Shown in pieces: positions 43,319-51,127 of a stretch of DNA of 64,000 nucleotides. This DNA comes from HKCCE3408 sp039183205 (GTDB lineage Bacteria > Pseudomonadota > Alphaproteobacteria > Rhodobacterales > Rhodobacteraceae), in assembly GCA_039183205.1 (NCBI GenBank), contig JBCDBR010000021.1:1-64000 (forward strand), written 5' to 3'. Each line of letters opens with the position of its first letter. Position 1 is the stretch's first letter. The position numbers and the translations under genes are program-made. The notes under the pieces are model-generated. The model saw nothing but the letters and a program-made list of their open reading frames with translations. It had not been told where the DNA came from and ran no database searches.

Positions 43319-43855
43319 CTATTGGTTGAGTTCAGTTTTTTGCCTCTCGAGCTGATCACGAAGCAATTCTATCGCTGACCTTATCGAATGGGAGCTAGCT
43401 TCAAACATCATCTGTTGAAACTCTCGTTTCACGCCGCTGCTTTCTACGACAGCGACGCCCATTACACGCTCCTCTCCCGAACACCGCAAAATTGCTGCGA
43501 TATCATCGCAAGCACGATAAGCATCTTCGGCAAGGTTCTCGAACAGTCTCTTCGCACGGCGAAGCCTAAACGCCTCAAACGGCCGGAAGAACGACGTGCT
43601 GCCAATGGCATCCAACAAAGTCTGGTCTAGATCGACGTCCTTTTCCCTCAGCGTTCGCTCCAGGTCGTTCAATGCAACGTGCGCCTCATCGATGTTCTTG
43701 ATCGCGGCGATCTTCACCTCCGCAAACAAGCTCTCCAAGTCACCTGAACTTAACTTATCGCCCTTGCTTCGGTCGCGAACCACTCGGACGAGAGTGTCTG
43801 AGAGGTTCACCCCCGAAGCGCCCGTGGCCAAAAGATCATCTATCCCAAATGCCAT
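43319..43855 (-). CDS. Hypothetical helical protein
   Basis: The predicted product of about 178 residues starts MAFGIDDLLATGASG. The rest is charged and helical, with coiled-coil-like parts (LNDLERTLREKDVDLDQTLL; RSAIELLRDQLERQKTEL at the C-terminus) and one Arg/Phe-rich segment FFRPFEAFRLRRAKRLFENL. A GGGG nine bases upstream marks the ATG at 43855; a start at 43870 is also possible. The composition is poorer in G+C than the surroundings. I recognise no domain. It stands alone and may have been acquired. Confidence 0.55.
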   Translation of the reverse strand: MAFGIDDLLATGASGVNLSDTLVRVVRDRSKGDKLSSGDLESLFAEVKIAAIKNIDEAHVALNDLERTLREKDVDLDQTLLDAIGSTSFFRPFEAFRLRRAKRLFENLAEDAYRACDDIAAILRCSGEERVMGVAVVESSGVKREFQQMMFEASSHSIRSAIELLRDQLERQKTELNQ

Positions 43856-43870
43856 ACTCAAAAACCCCAT

Positions 43871-44455
43871 GCTGATGGTCGTTTGATTATTGCACGCTGC
43901 ACGCCTGTATCTGCAACCGTGCCGCACCTATCGTCAGTGTAAAATCCACGAACCGTTTTGCGACAGGGTTTTAAGACAGCTAAGGCGCTGATCTCAAACG
44001 ACCCAAAAACCTGTGTCAAAAGTGATCGAAATCGCGGTCCAGGTTTCGTCGATCGGACGGGTCTCCTATTTCAAACGCGGCGCATGGCATCATGTTCGCG
44101 TACGCATAGAAGCCCCTTGGCGAATACGAGCGCGACCTGATGGACATCGTTCAGTGCTCGCCAATACGCAACGCCCGGTCGCGCCACGGGGTTTAAGGCT
44201 TCGGCTATTGAACCCAGCAATGCCCGGGACCGCACCTTTCAGGTCTTGAGCGTTGCAAGGGCTGGGCCAAGCATCGATCATACACATTCGAAAAATGCGG
44301 CCCTGACTTTAGCCAAGGCCCAAATTGCGGTCGCCATCCGTTAAAACGCAGTGCCAACGGCTAACTTTGCATCCGGGGCGCGTCCAAAATCCGGCCTGGT
44401 ATCGTCTTAAGGGACAAATCTTATCGCGGCCGCGATGTCGAGCAGGACGGCCCGT
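43871..44455. other. Non-coding stretch
   Basis: No gene is supported in these 585 bases. Short frames on both strands do not resemble proteins. Together with 42920-43318 and the hypothetical gene between them it forms the most gene-poor part of the window. Confidence 0.6.
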
Positions 44456-44908
44456 CTACGCGGCCGGATGTGTTGTCGTTGCAGGTTCGGCCTTGGCGCG
44501 TGGAAAGTAGTGTCCGACCCCAAGCTGTGTGATCAAAAGAGCCGCGCCCATCAAGGCAAAACCTTTCAGAAAGTGCGCCTGCTGCAACGCCCAAAGCGCG
44601 GGGTCTGTCTCGGTCATCAGTTCATAGCCGTGGACGACAAACGTCACGGGGATAAGGAAGATGATCAGCAACCAGGCCCCAAAACGCGGGTACCAATTAA
44701 ACAGGACCATAACAGCGCCAACCAATTCCACGACGCCAGAGATGAAGATCAGCGGGACGGGGAAGGGCACTGCCTCAGGCATCAGCGAGACGTAGTACGG
44801 GATGTTGGTGAAATGGGTCACGCCGGACAAAAGGAAGAGCGAGGTGAACAGGAACCGGGCCGCAAGCAGAAGGGCACGATGGTTAGGAAGCTGCGTTTCG
44901 GCAAGCAT
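44456..44908 (-). CDS. DoxX-like membrane protein
   Basis: The 150-residue protein has four hydrophobic segments (about 12-33, 50-68, 75-95, 110-130) and the DoxX pattern: AARFLFTSLFLLSGVTHFTN, GVVELVGAVMVLFNWYPRFGAWLL, HFLKGFALMGAALLI. DoxX-family proteins act in membrane redox or are of unknown role. It is the third gene in a minus-strand series starting with the hydrolase at 46097, 33 bases after the MAPEG remnant. Confidence 0.88.
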   Translation of the reverse strand: MLAETQLPNHRALLLAARFLFTSLFLLSGVTHFTNIPYYVSLMPEAVPFPVPLIFISGVVELVGAVMVLFNWYPRFGAWLLIIFLIPVTFVVHGYELMTETDPALWALQQAHFLKGFALMGAALLITQLGVGHYFPRAKAEPATTTHPAA

Positions 44909-44941
44909 GGGATATCTCCGATTTAGGGTGGTGAGGGGCGT

Positions 44942-45280
44942 TCAGCCGATATTGAGCGCGAGGATGACGAGCCCGACGAGGCTCACGACCCAGGCCAAAA
45001 CGTGCAGATAGGAAATGCCTGCACGGTAAAGGACCAGATGCGCGATCCAGGCACGCACAAAGGTTACGCCGCCGTGTGGCGTGGCCTTTGGTATCCGGGA
45101 CATAAGCGCCAGTAGCAAAAAAGGGGATCATAGCCTCCCCCAAATAGACTTAGGCGCAGTCGCTTCAGGGGCCGTATCCCTCGCGATCAACAAGGCAGGG
45201 CTGAGGTGGTGGCGCAACGCAACGGGCAGCAGCGTTTGCACCAAATACTGGACCAATGGGGCCAGAAGCCAAAACGTCAT
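44942..45280 (-). pseudogene. Decayed MAPEG-family membrane protein gene
   Basis: The ATG at 45280 with GGAG upstream opens a frame coding MTFWLLAPLVQYL and reaching KSIWGRL, where it meets an in-frame TGA (45128-45130). The same frame continues past the stop as SPFLLLALM and ends in HLVLYRAGISYLHVLAWVVSL, the last helices of a MAPEG protein. Between WGRL and SPFLL about a dozen residues seem missing, including the conserved Asn-x-x-Glu segment of the family. Total length would be about 112 residues against about 130 normally. Stop plus deletion point to real decay rather than a single sequencing error. Confidence 0.65.
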
Positions 45281-45332
45281 TTCAGCACTCCGGTGCGTAT
45301 GGGTCCACAACCGGGGTCGTGGACCCGACAGG

Positions 45333-46097
45333 CTAATGCGACAAGGTCGCGTCGACGGCATCCAAAATTACCGCCGCGACCGCTTCGGGTTGCGACAGCA
45401 TTGCAGCATGGCTCGATGCGACGACCGTCACCTCCGCGCCCATGCGGTCGGCAAAAAACCCCTGCAGCCGTGGCGGAATGATTTGATCGTTCTCGGTCAG
45501 AACGTAATAGGTTGGGTGCATCGACCAGGCCGCAATGCTCGGCGCTTCGTCGTTAATCTGGTATTGGATCGGGCCTTGGGTGGCAGCGATCAACGCGGCT
45601 TCTTCTGCCGGCAGATCAGGGGCGAAATAGGTGGCCATCCCGTCCGCGCTCAACCGAACAAAACCTGCCGCATCCGCGCGGGCTTCCGCTTGCCATGGCG
45701 CCGGAGGCTGCCCCTCCAAGAGATCGCTTAAGGTTTGGCCTGCATCCAGTGCAAAGCCCGCAACATAGACAAGCGCCCCGACACTGTCATGAGCACCCGC
45801 CTCAGTGATGACGTTACCGCCATAGGAATGTCCCACCAAAACCACCGGGCCATCTTGCATATCTATAAGGCGCGAGACCACGGCGGCATCGTCTTCGAGC
45901 GAGGCCAAGGGCAGTTGCGCTGCACTCACCGATACGCCCGCATCTTGTAAAATCGGCACAACCCTGTGCCACGCGGAGCCATCAGAAAATGCGCCATGCA
46001 CCAGGACGACAGAGGCCTGATCGGCAACAGCAAGGCCGGGCAGGGTAAGTGCTACCGCCGCAACAGAGGCGCGAAACATGTTGAGAGTATTGGACAT
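45333..46097 (-). CDS. Exported alpha/beta hydrolase
   Basis: The 254-residue protein has a signal peptide (about 1-25, ending AVA) and an alpha/beta-hydrolase fold: oxyanion loop VLVHGAFSDGSAW, nucleophile elbow GHSYGG (Ser near residue 90), acid in TENDQIIP and His in SSHAAMLSQP. The HGAF/GHSYGG pattern is close to salicylate-esterase/pyrethroid-esterase-like hydrolases. The substrate is unknown. GAGGGAACTC precedes the ATG. The divergent AraC regulator 65 bases away is the likely controller; MAPEG and DoxX neighbours suggest a response to a reactive or lipophilic compound. Confidence 0.9.
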   Translation of the reverse strand: MSNTLNMFRASVAAVALTLPGLAVADQASVVLVHGAFSDGSAWHRVVPILQDAGVSVSAAQLPLASLEDDAAVVSRLIDMQDGPVVLVGHSYGGNVITEAGAHDSVGALVYVAGFALDAGQTLSDLLEGQPPAPWQAEARADAAGFVRLSADGMATYFAPDLPAEEAALIAATQGPIQYQINDEAPSIAAWSMHPTYYVLTENDQIIPPRLQGFFADRMGAEVTVVASSHAAMLSQPEAVAAVILDAVDATLSH

Positions 46098-46162
46098 TTT
46101 GAGTTCCCTCGTGGTTGAGTTAGCATTGCGCAAAGAGGTACGTGCGAAGGGCCAGTGTGCCG

Positions 46163-47113
46163 ATGACGGGAACACCGGAAGTGTTAGCAGAAACGCCGAT
46201 GTTCGGGACGGATGCGTTCTCTGAAGTGCTCGACATCGTGCATGTGCGCGGCGAAACCGCCCGCGTTGTCACACCAGATGACCCGCTGGACTACGCCGTT
46301 CCGGCCGGAAAGCCCTGCGTCTATATCGTCGAAGAGGGCGCGTTGGAGATTATCATCGACAATGCGGCCCCCGTCCTTTTGCACGAAAAGCAAATCGCGT
46401 TAATGCTGCAAGGCACAGCGCATCGCGCGGTCTTCAGCGATCCGAGGCGAAACACGACCGAAGCCCGCTTAATCGACCCGAACACCTCAGAACGCGTGCG
46501 CCCCGCGATCAACTGCTTTTGCGGGAGCTTTACGGTCGACGGTGAGTTGGCCGGTCGCGTTTTGCAGTCGCTGCCACAGGTCATCGTGCTGGATGAGCTT
46601 GCGGAAAACCCCATCGAATGGGTCGATGTGATGTGTGAGCTTGTCTTGCGCGAATTGGGCACGACGCGGCCGGGCTCCAGCCTGATGGTTTCGCGCCTTT
46701 TGGACCTTTTGCTGGTGGTGATCCTGCGCCGATGGGCCCAATCGGATGACAGCCTGCCGGGATGGCTGGCCGCGGCCAAGGACGAACGGATCGCCCGCGC
46801 GGTGGCGGCGATCCATTCCAATCCGTCCCGGAACCTATCGAATGGAGATTTGGCGGACCTCGCGGGCATGTCGGTGTCAAACTTCGCGGATCGCTTCAAA
46901 CAGGTCATGGGTCAGCAGCCGGGGGCGTACCTACGCGGCTGGCGGCTCGACCAAGCCGCCGAGGCGCTGCTTCATTCGAGCGCGTCGATTGAGGCGATTG
47001 CGCACCGCGTTGGCTACGCCTCGAAAGAGGCCTTCAGCCGTGCCTTCCAAGCAAGGTTCGGGGATGCGCCATCGGCCTGGCGATCATTGCGGCAAGAGGG
47101 CGATGCGCGATAA
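46163..47113 (+). CDS. AraC-family regulator with cupin-type sensor
   Basis: The 316-residue protein has an N-terminal cupin domain of the AraC_binding_6 type (about 1-190) and a C-terminal pair of helix-turn-helices (NLSNGDLADLAGMSVSNFADRFK and SIEAIAHRVGYASKEAFSRAFQ, both interrupted by normal turns), ending in the usual GDAPSAWR. The ATG at 46163 gives MTGTPEVLAE; a GTG at 46142 with AGAGG four bases upstream is an alternative. Divergent orientation to the hydrolase indicates that it controls the hydrolase-MAPEG-DoxX set, as in many similar clusters. Confidence 0.92.
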   Translation: MTGTPEVLAETPMFGTDAFSEVLDIVHVRGETARVVTPDDPLDYAVPAGKPCVYIVEEGALEIIIDNAAPVLLHEKQIALMLQGTAHRAVFSDPRRNTTEARLIDPNTSERVRPAINCFCGSFTVDGELAGRVLQSLPQVIVLDELAENPIEWVDVMCELVLRELGTTRPGSSLMVSRLLDLLLVVILRRWAQSDDSLPGWLAAAKDERIARAVAAIHSNPSRNLSNGDLADLAGMSVSNFADRFKQVMGQQPGAYLRGWRLDQAAEALLHSSASIEAIAHRVGYASKEAFSRAFQARFGDAPSAWRSLRQEGDAR

Positions 47114-47793
47114 CGCGCACGGCACCGGTTTGACCCAGGATTGTGCTTGCGCTGCTAAGCGTAAAGGTCTGGCACCGGATGTTGACCGGACCAACCGCCC
47201 CGCTTCGGCCACGCCATATCTCATCTGAAAGGCCACGTGTCGAAGACCCGTGATGACGGTGCAAACCGGCCGCGGCCGCAAAGGACATCAGCGGCGCGAA
47301 AAGACTTTCCGCAACACGGGTTCGGATGCGCCACCCTTCAACGAACGACCCGAGCGAGGCCTATGTCGCTTCGGAGATTTCAGATATGTTCTGCGGGATG
47401 TCTGGAGCCGGCAGGGCCGCAAACGTGTCGTGATTGCAAGTCGGACATTGCTGGTTCCGTTAGTCTGGAAAGTACGCAATTGCTGCTCCACGGACACCGC
47501 CGAATCTACGCCTGAGCGGCGACGATTTAAACCGAAAGGTCAGTGTTTGCCGCCATCGGCAATGTTTTCAATCGGAAAAATTTTCGACCAAAACAATCGC
47601 ATTCGTAGTGGGATCGGTCAATTTTTTATCAAATTGTTGTGCTTTTAGCTCATTTTCTGAGCGGTTTGATTTTTTTCGAACGGAAAAACCTCCGAGCTTG
47701 CGCTTGACGCCGACAAAGGCGTCGCAGCAATTTTCGGAAGCTCGTGCAATTATTGCAGGAGTTTAAGGTAGTTGGTTACTTTGGGAGACAACA
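47114..47793. other. Long upstream region of the VWA gene
   Basis: No gene is supported in these 680 bases. Frames such as 47250-47648 have no ribosome-binding site or familiar product. From about 47540 the sequence turns A+T-rich with T-runs, as promoter DNA often does, and GACGCC/GGCGTC (47706-47711 with 47718-47723) makes a 6-bp hairpin in the probable leader of the VWA gene. Confidence 0.55.
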
Positions 47794-48741
47794 ATGGGAT
47801 CGTACTGGGGGAATTCCAAGGGTCTAAGACGAATAGCCGTGGCCGTCACCGCAGCGTGCCTGGCGCCTGTGCCAAGCGCATTTGCGGCAACCGTCAATAG
47901 CACGGCGAACGTGGTGTTTATTGTCGACGAGTCTGGCTCCATGGGTGGAGCGCAAGATTGGTTGCAGAACACCGTCATTGGCAACCTTGATGCCGGGCTT
48001 GATACGGCAGGTGTGACGAACCGGAAATATGGCGTCGTTGGCTTCGGCGATGGGTCTTCGGGCGGCGATCTTGGCCGTCTCGTGGGCGGTGGCCTTGCAA
48101 ACGCATCCGATACGGCAAACAACCTTGGCGCGTTGGAGACCACTGGCTTTTTTGAAGACGGCTATTCGGCCATCGACTTTGCGCTGAACAACATCACCTA
48201 TGATGCGGGTGCCGCGATTAACTTCATTCTCGTCACCGACGAAGATCGCGACAACGGCGATCCTTCTCTGACCCGGTCGAGCATTGAGTCGGCGCTGACA
48301 TCGCGCAACATTTTGCTTAACGCGGTTGTGAACAATCAGTTCAGTTCCGATGGTTCGACCAATGCATTGGGCGTCGATAGCGATGGCAATGCCTATGTGG
48401 CCGACGGGTCGGGAAGTTACCTGACCGACACCGGTGGCGTGGTAACGCCGACCTTTGATACGACCGATGACGATTATTCCAACCTCGCGCTCGCAACTGG
48501 CGGTGCGGCTTGGAACCTCAACCAGCTTTCGAGTGGCGGGACGAACGCGATATCCTTCGCGGATGCGTTCATCGACATTAAGGTGCAGGAGATCATCAGC
48601 CAACTGCCGATCGATCCGGACCCCGATCCGGATCCGTCGCCGTCGCCGACACCGGCGCCGATCCCAGTACCTGCGGGCTTCCCACTGCTGTTGGCCGGTC
48701 TGGGTGCATTTGGCTTCGTACGGATGCGCGCTAAGGGCTAA
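47794..48741 (+). CDS. Surface von Willebrand A-domain protein with C-terminal sorting signal
   Basis: The 315-residue protein has a signal peptide (about 1-32, ending AFAA), a VWA domain with the MIDAS motif DESGSM (about 45-50) and a second metal residue in VTDEDRDNGD, a spacer of repeated Asp-Pro and Ser-Pro pairs (DPDPDPDPSPSPTP), and the tail PVPAGFPLLLAGLGAFGF followed by RMRAKG. The tail fits the VPLPA/PEP-CTERM class. The protein should bind a ligand or matrix with divalent metal and be anchored or released by an exosortase. GGGAGACAACA precedes the ATG. It is followed by a strong terminator. Confidence 0.88.
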   Translation: MGSYWGNSKGLRRIAVAVTAACLAPVPSAFAATVNSTANVVFIVDESGSMGGAQDWLQNTVIGNLDAGLDTAGVTNRKYGVVGFGDGSSGGDLGRLVGGGLANASDTANNLGALETTGFFEDGYSAIDFALNNITYDAGAAINFILVTDEDRDNGDPSLTRSSIESALTSRNILLNAVVNNQFSSDGSTNALGVDSDGNAYVADGSGSYLTDTGGVVTPTFDTTDDDYSNLALATGGAAWNLNQLSSGGTNAISFADAFIDIKVQEIISQLPIDPDPDPDPSPSPTPAPIPVPAGFPLLLAGLGAFGFVRMRAKG

Positions 48742-48763
48742 GCCTTAACGGCCACGACGCGAC

Positions 48764-48799
48764 ACCCCATCGCGGTCAATATCGCGGTGGGGTTTCTTT
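48764..48799 (+). terminator. Rho-independent terminator after the VWA gene
   Basis: Arms at 48764-48774 (ACCCCATCGCG) and 48783-48793 (CGCGGTGGGGT) pair over 11 positions with one T-G pair around an eight-base loop, followed by TTTCTTT. It lies 23 bases after the stop. Confidence 0.9.
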
Positions 48800-48960
48800 G
48801 GGTCAGCGCAACCGGTCCCAAAAAGCAAAGACATCCTCGCGCCGCAAGCCGCAGACTTGGATCGAGGCGCTTCTTTCGGTTGCCCGTTTCACAAGGATAT
48901 TGGCTGGTTACGTCGACGGGCATGACGCCGTGCGATGTGCGTGTCCTGTCTGGTCGCCAA

Positions 48961-50328
48961 CTAGCTTCCAAGGCGTTCCATAAGGCGCGCATATGCGGTT
49001 TGGCCCAATCGGAACGTTGGCAGGCGAAAAAACTCGTTAGGGGCATGTTGGTTCTCGTCGTCATGCCCGAACGCGAACATCACAGCATGTAACCCCAATT
49101 GATCCAGCAGCGTTGACATGACTGGGATCGAGCCACCGACCCGGGTTTTGTGGGCCGCTTTGCCATAAACTTCTTCCAGCACTTGCCCTGCGATGGCCGT
49201 GGCGTTGTGGCCGGCCGGCACGAGAAACGGATCCGCCCGCCCCGGGTTGCGCGCGACCTCAGCGGTGACGCCAGGTGGGCAATTCTCGTCCACATGAGCG
49301 GCGATTAGATCAAAAACCCTTTCGGGGTTCTGGTTTGCGACCAGCCGGCAGGTGATCTTGGCTGAGGCAACGGACGGCAAGACCGTTTTCGTGCCTGCGC
49401 CCTGCCAGCCGGAGCTTAGACCGTTAACTTCGAATGTTGGACGAGCCCAGAGGTTTTCACGCGTCGTGTATCCGGGTTCTCCGTGCGTGGCGGGCGCGCC
49501 GGTTTGAGCCAGATAGGCCGCCTCGTCCCATGGTACGCGCGCAATGGCGTCTCGGTCCTCGTCGGTCAACGCAACGACATCGTCGTAGAACCCCTCGATG
49601 GTGATGAGACCATCGGGCGATTTCATGCTGGCCAAGAGATGGGCGAGGGCCATGCCAGGGTTTGCCACGCCGCCACCATGCATGCCCGAATGCAGATCAG
49701 AGGCAGCGCCGGTCACCGTAATTTCCAGCGACGTGAGCCCCTTTAACCCCAGAACCATCTGTGGCGTCTCGGTATCCCATTGGCTCCCGTCGGCGGAAAA
49801 GATCATATCCGCCTGGAGCCTGTTGAGGTTGGCTTCGATGAACGGCGGCAGGTCGGGCGAGCCGATTTCTTCCTGACCTTCAAAGAAAAACCGTACATTC
49901 ACCGGCAGCTTGCCGGTCTCGGCCAACAGGGCTTCGGCGGCCAAGATTGGGATCAACATGGCCCCTTTGTCATCCGTGGCACCGCGCCCATAGATCCGAT
50001 CCCCACGCAGCGTCGGCTCAAATGGCGGGGACGACCATAGATCGAACGGTTCCGCCGGCTGCACGTCGAAATGGCCGTAGATCAAAATCGTGGGTGCCTG
50101 CGCGCCGGCATGCAACCAATCTGCGCAGACGACGGGATGGCCCGCCGTTTCCAACATCTGCGCATTTTCCAGACCCGCAGCATCAAGCCGATCAACCACC
50201 CATTGGCCGGCCTTGCGAACATCCTGGGCGTTCTCAGGCTTGGCCGATACGGACGGGATGCGAATGAAATCGCACAGTTCCTGAATGAAGCGCGGTTGAT
50301 TGTCGTCAAGATAGTCAGCCCAGCCCAT
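48961..50328 (-). CDS. M20-family dipeptidase
   Basis: The 455-residue metallopeptidase resembles the M20 branch of carnosinase/dipeptidase-type enzymes. Zinc ligands and catalytic residues appear in YGHFDVQPA, GRGATDDKGAM, FEGQEEIGSP and the C-terminal FGHDDENQHAPNE. The middle (about 190-370) is the dimerisation lid. ATG 50328 has GAGAGGA seven bases upstream; a TTG at 50343 is not needed. It probably degrades small peptides or beta-alanyl/N-acyl compounds in the cytoplasm, as no signal peptide is visible. Confidence 0.93.
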   Translation of the reverse strand: MGWADYLDDNQPRFIQELCDFIRIPSVSAKPENAQDVRKAGQWVVDRLDAAGLENAQMLETAGHPVVCADWLHAGAQAPTILIYGHFDVQPAEPFDLWSSPPFEPTLRGDRIYGRGATDDKGAMLIPILAAEALLAETGKLPVNVRFFFEGQEEIGSPDLPPFIEANLNRLQADMIFSADGSQWDTETPQMVLGLKGLTSLEITVTGAASDLHSGMHGGGVANPGMALAHLLASMKSPDGLITIEGFYDDVVALTDEDRDAIARVPWDEAAYLAQTGAPATHGEPGYTTRENLWARPTFEVNGLSSGWQGAGTKTVLPSVASAKITCRLVANQNPERVFDLIAAHVDENCPPGVTAEVARNPGRADPFLVPAGHNATAIAGQVLEEVYGKAAHKTRVGGSIPVMSTLLDQLGLHAVMFAFGHDDENQHAPNEFFRLPTFRLGQTAYARLMERLGS

Positions 50329-50627
50329 ATCACGTCCTCTCAAGTGAAGCTTAAGACATGGCGCAGCTTGCCGTACTTCGCAACCATGCGAACGACCAGC
50401 GCAGAATGAGGGTCAATGGCAAGGCTGGCCTCGCGGCCAGTCGGTCTTTGCGGTTCGCGGCGCGGCAACAAACCGGACGGAGTGGTGCTGCGCAGCGAAG
50501 CAATGATCGAGCTGAGAACGGTCGTGGCATTTGCCGCAGCCGCAATACCGGGCTCGCGCAAGAATTGGACGCAGCGTTTGTGGCCGGTATTGACGGGTCG
50601 GGCGCTTTTTAATAGCCACGCGGTGTC

Positions 50628-50701
50628 GCGGGTATAGCTTAATGGTAAAGCCCCTGCCTTCCAAGCAGGTTATGTCGGTTCGATTCCGTCTACCCGCTCC
50701 A
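50628..50701 (+). tRNA. tRNA-Gly (anticodon UCC)
   Basis: A full cloverleaf is visible: acceptor GCGGGTA with TACCCGC, D loop AATGGTAAA, anticodon stem CCTGC/GCAGG around CTTCCAA (anticodon TCC), T loop GGTTCGATTCC, discriminator T and encoded CCA at 50699-50701. The D loop is short, as usual for tRNA-Gly. The 284 bases before it (50344-50627) and the 426 after it (50702-51127) hold no supported gene. Confidence 0.97.
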
Positions 50702-51127
50702 GTTTTTGCGTATCCGTTGCTGGAACGATTTGACTTGGGTGTGAAGCCTTTGCGCGGTGCGTTCTGAGGCCTTCGGATCGAGTTGCGGGAATTCCGTCCG
50801 GACATGCTGCATCGGTTTCCGCGTACAGGGAAACCATGCCATTAAATATCCGTGTTTCAATCTCCGTCGTTCAGCCGCGACGTTGGAGCGCAGGTTGCCG
50901 TTAAGGATGCGTGCAAAGCGCGTGTCGATCTGCGCTGATTAAAAAAAATATAATATTAATGGACATTTGAGGTCCGGCCTCTGAGGCTCGATTCACCGAT
51001 TTGAAGGGTCTTTGAGCGGTTTTGGCCTGCTGAAGACACGTGCCAAACCAGAGAAATGCTTGCCCCAGCCCGCGCGCACGGGTTGTGCGAGGCAGCGGCG
51101 CACCTTAATCCGGTAGGGACGGAGAGG
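50702..51127. other. Non-coding region between tRNA-Gly and the ABC exporter
   Basis: These 426 bases have no gene. An A+T tract at 50940-50961 stands out against the G+C-rich surroundings and may belong to the promoter of the ABC gene. No integrase or attachment repeat was found near the tRNA. Confidence 0.55.

Noticed and set aside
45128..45130. In-frame TGA in the MAPEG remnant as selenocysteine
   Set aside because: No SECIS-like hairpin was seen right after it, MAPEG proteins do not use selenocysteine, and neighbouring conserved residues are also missing.
47250..47648. Open frame of 132 codons upstream of the VWA gene
   Set aside because: No ribosome-binding site, no recognisable sequence, and it runs into the A+T-rich promoter-like part.
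48640..48665. Short tandem repeat (Asp-Pro/Ser-Pro codons) in the VWA gene as a regulatory or CRISPR-like repeat
   Set aside because: It is a low-complexity coding spacer before the sorting tail, with no spacers or further copies.
50413..50805. Minus-strand frame of 130 codons across tRNA-Gly
   Set aside because: It reads through the complement of a clear tRNA gene, so it is not a protein gene.
50628..51127. tRNA-Gly as integration site of a genomic island
   Set aside because: No integrase, direct repeat of the tRNA end or foreign gene follows; the next genes are ordinary.
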